From Bacillota bacterium (GTDB lineage Bacteria > Bacillota > Desulfotomaculia > Desulfotomaculales > VENG01): a DNA stretch of 64,000 nt. Made by a program: the position numbers and the translations under genes. The stretch's first letter is position 1. Each line of letters begins with the position of its first letter. Below are positions 63,131-64,000 of this stretch, piece by piece. The DNA lies in contig VENG01000001.1 of NCBI GenBank assembly GCA_009711705.1, positions 389,889 to 453,888 on the forward strand, written 5' to 3'. The notes under the pieces were generated by a model. That model was not told where the DNA came from. It did not search any database and saw only the letters and a list, made by a program, of their open reading frames with translations.

Positions 63131-64000
63131 TGACTATAAGCTTACAGGAATTGCGCGATCAAATTGAATCAGGCACCAGGGAAAGGTTAGTTATGCATAA
63201 CAGTAAATCAGACGGTTCAGGCAGCACAGTAGCCAGCCAAATGGTTTACATACCCAAGTTCAGGATACCCGCCGGCCTGTGGGAAGGTGGAGCGTTTCCT
63301 ACCCGTGATTTAAAATTAGGTGGTTTTTTGATCGACAAGTACCAGTGCAGCCAGCCGGACGCAACGGCATTGGATAGGGGTGGCACTAGTGCAAATTCAC
63401 CCGGCCTGGTGGCCGCAGCAAGTCAGCAAGGTGTCGTGCCCTGGACTGATATTGACTGGAATAATGCTAAAACAGCCTGCGAGAATAGGGTTATAAACGG
63501 TCGGGCCTGTCACCTGGTAACCATGAAAGAATGGGCGACTATGTGCTTTTTGATTAAGCTTTTGAGGGGCGACGATATCCGAGGTAATAACGACTGGGGC
63601 AAGGATTACCGCGATGCGGATAGCTGGGAGAATTACGGCATAATGGACCCGGTTAAACCAGGTTATAGTGGCCACGACATTTCCCGTGTTCTGACTGGTT
63701 CCGGGCCGGTCACCTGGGCGCATAACGGTATGGCTAATGGTGTTTTTGATATCGTTGGCAATGTATGGGAATGGGTAGACTTCCTTATTGATTGTGGTCG
63801 CCACCAAACCAAGAAAGCGGCTCAAATAAAGGACACTGACGGTATCACTGTAGATGACACTGCGATAGTTATTGATAACGTGGAAAGTCCTTCTTTATGG
63901 CCGGCTGGTGGCGGTTTAATATTGATAAAGGCAGAGGATGTAAATACTGATGAGTATGTAACATATACTTCGTTTATTGATAACGGAGACGGCACCTATA
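63130..64000 (+). CDS. FGE-sulfatase/C-type-lectin-fold tail protein (partial)
   Basis: 290 residues are in the window and the frame is open at the end. After a short N-terminal helix the sequence reads VYIPKFRIPAGLW, LKLGGFLIDKYQCSQPDATA, VPWTDIDWNNAKTACENRVI, RACHLVTMKEWATMCFLIKL and FDIVGNVWEWVDFLIDCG. These are hallmarks of the formylglycine-generating-enzyme (SUMF1-type) fold, including GNVWEW. In phages this fold serves as the receptor-binding and variable protein of diversity-generating retroelements. The C-terminal variable part would lie beyond 64000. Confidence 0.8.
   Translation, partial: MTISLQELRDQIESGTRERLVMHNSKSDGSGSTVASQMVYIPKFRIPAGLWEGGAFPTRDLKLGGFLIDKYQCSQPDATALDRGGTSANSPGLVAAASQQGVVPWTDIDWNNAKTACENRVINGRACHLVTMKEWATMCFLIKLLRGDDIRGNNDWGKDYRDADSWENYGIMDPVKPGYSGHDISRVLTGSGPVTWAHNGMANGVFDIVGNVWEWVDFLIDCGRHQTKKAAQIKDTDGITVDDTAIVIDNVESPSLWPAGGGLILIKAEDVNTDEYVTYTSFIDNGDGTY

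Larger units (their letters stand above)
30847..64000 (+). mobile_element. Mu-like transposable prophage (left part)
   Basis: Repressor (leftward), Ner/Cro-like gene, MuA-like transposase, MuB-like ATPase, GemA, Mor, then head and tail genes in Mu order identify a transposable phage. The left end is placed at 30847, where rsgA coding sequence stops and 5'-TGTTAC begins (Mu-type ends start with TG). The 5 bases ATATC at 30842-30846 would be the target duplication. The right end, with the missing rsgA N-terminus, lies beyond the window. More than 33 kb is seen, close to the usual total of 36-40 kb. Confidence 0.85.

Overview
The window looks like a chromosomal segment of an anaerobic Gram-positive bacterium of the Desulfotomaculum/Pelotomaculum type (Clostridia, Peptococcaceae). 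This is inferred from strong AGGAGG-type ribosome sites with many GTG/TTG starts, a 4Fe-4S protein family of anaerobes, an HcpR/FNR-like operator style, a sigma-54 controlled acyl-CoA catabolic cluster and Clostridia-type accessory genes. No rRNA, tRNA or CRISPR array was seen.

Host part (1-30846). 1-1973 holds a ferredoxin-like gene, a zinc-ribbon/arsenate-reductase-like gene without the catalytic Cys, and a cupin gene, all leftward. 2156-7113 is a TetR / membrane-fusion / RND pump operon behind a perfect CRP/FNR-type palindrome placed near -41.5. 7142-18895 is the metabolic core. A CBS-PAS-PAS sigma-54 activator is read leftward, and a -24/-12 promoter drives a rightward operon of acyl-CoA dehydrogenase, acyl-CoA ligase, carboxyltransferase, enoyl-CoA hydratase, two HMG-CoA-lyase-family proteins and acetoacetyl-CoA synthetase. 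This is the leucine/isovalerate route to acetoacetate, lacking local biotin carboxylase and biotin carrier genes. 18906-30007 is accessory: a small exporter with its TetR, an ECF sigma/anti-sigma pair, a cluster of small membrane proteins and a lipoprotein, a MATE pump with MarR, CvfB, an IS605-like end without transposase, and three decayed genes.

Prophage part (30847-64000, open to the right). A Mu-like transposable prophage has inserted into rsgA; the left end is placed at the 5'-TGTTAC at 30847. The order follows Mu: leftward repressor, operator/promoter region, Ner/Cro-like gene, MuA-like transposase, MuB-like ATPase, a long early region (including a DnaC-like helicase loader, GemA/gp16 and Mor), a terminator, then the late region. 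The late genes are gp25/26-like proteins, small and large terminase, portal, MuF, protease with nested scaffold, decoration, gpT capsid, head-tail joining proteins, sheath, tube, tail-assembly chaperone with a -1 slippery site, tape measure, baseplate, tail-fibre-like proteins, and a formylglycine-generating-enzyme/C-type-lectin-fold protein cut by the window end.

The most notable points are the last gene (a likely diversity-generating-retroelement target), the TTTTTTG frameshift site in the tail chaperone, an in-frame TGA at a conserved Cys of the MuF protein, GTAAC clusters shared by the left end and the F/I gap where Mu has its central gyrase site, a 10-bp phased GGGA array at the left end, and a leftward moron with its own promoter between chaperone and tape measure.
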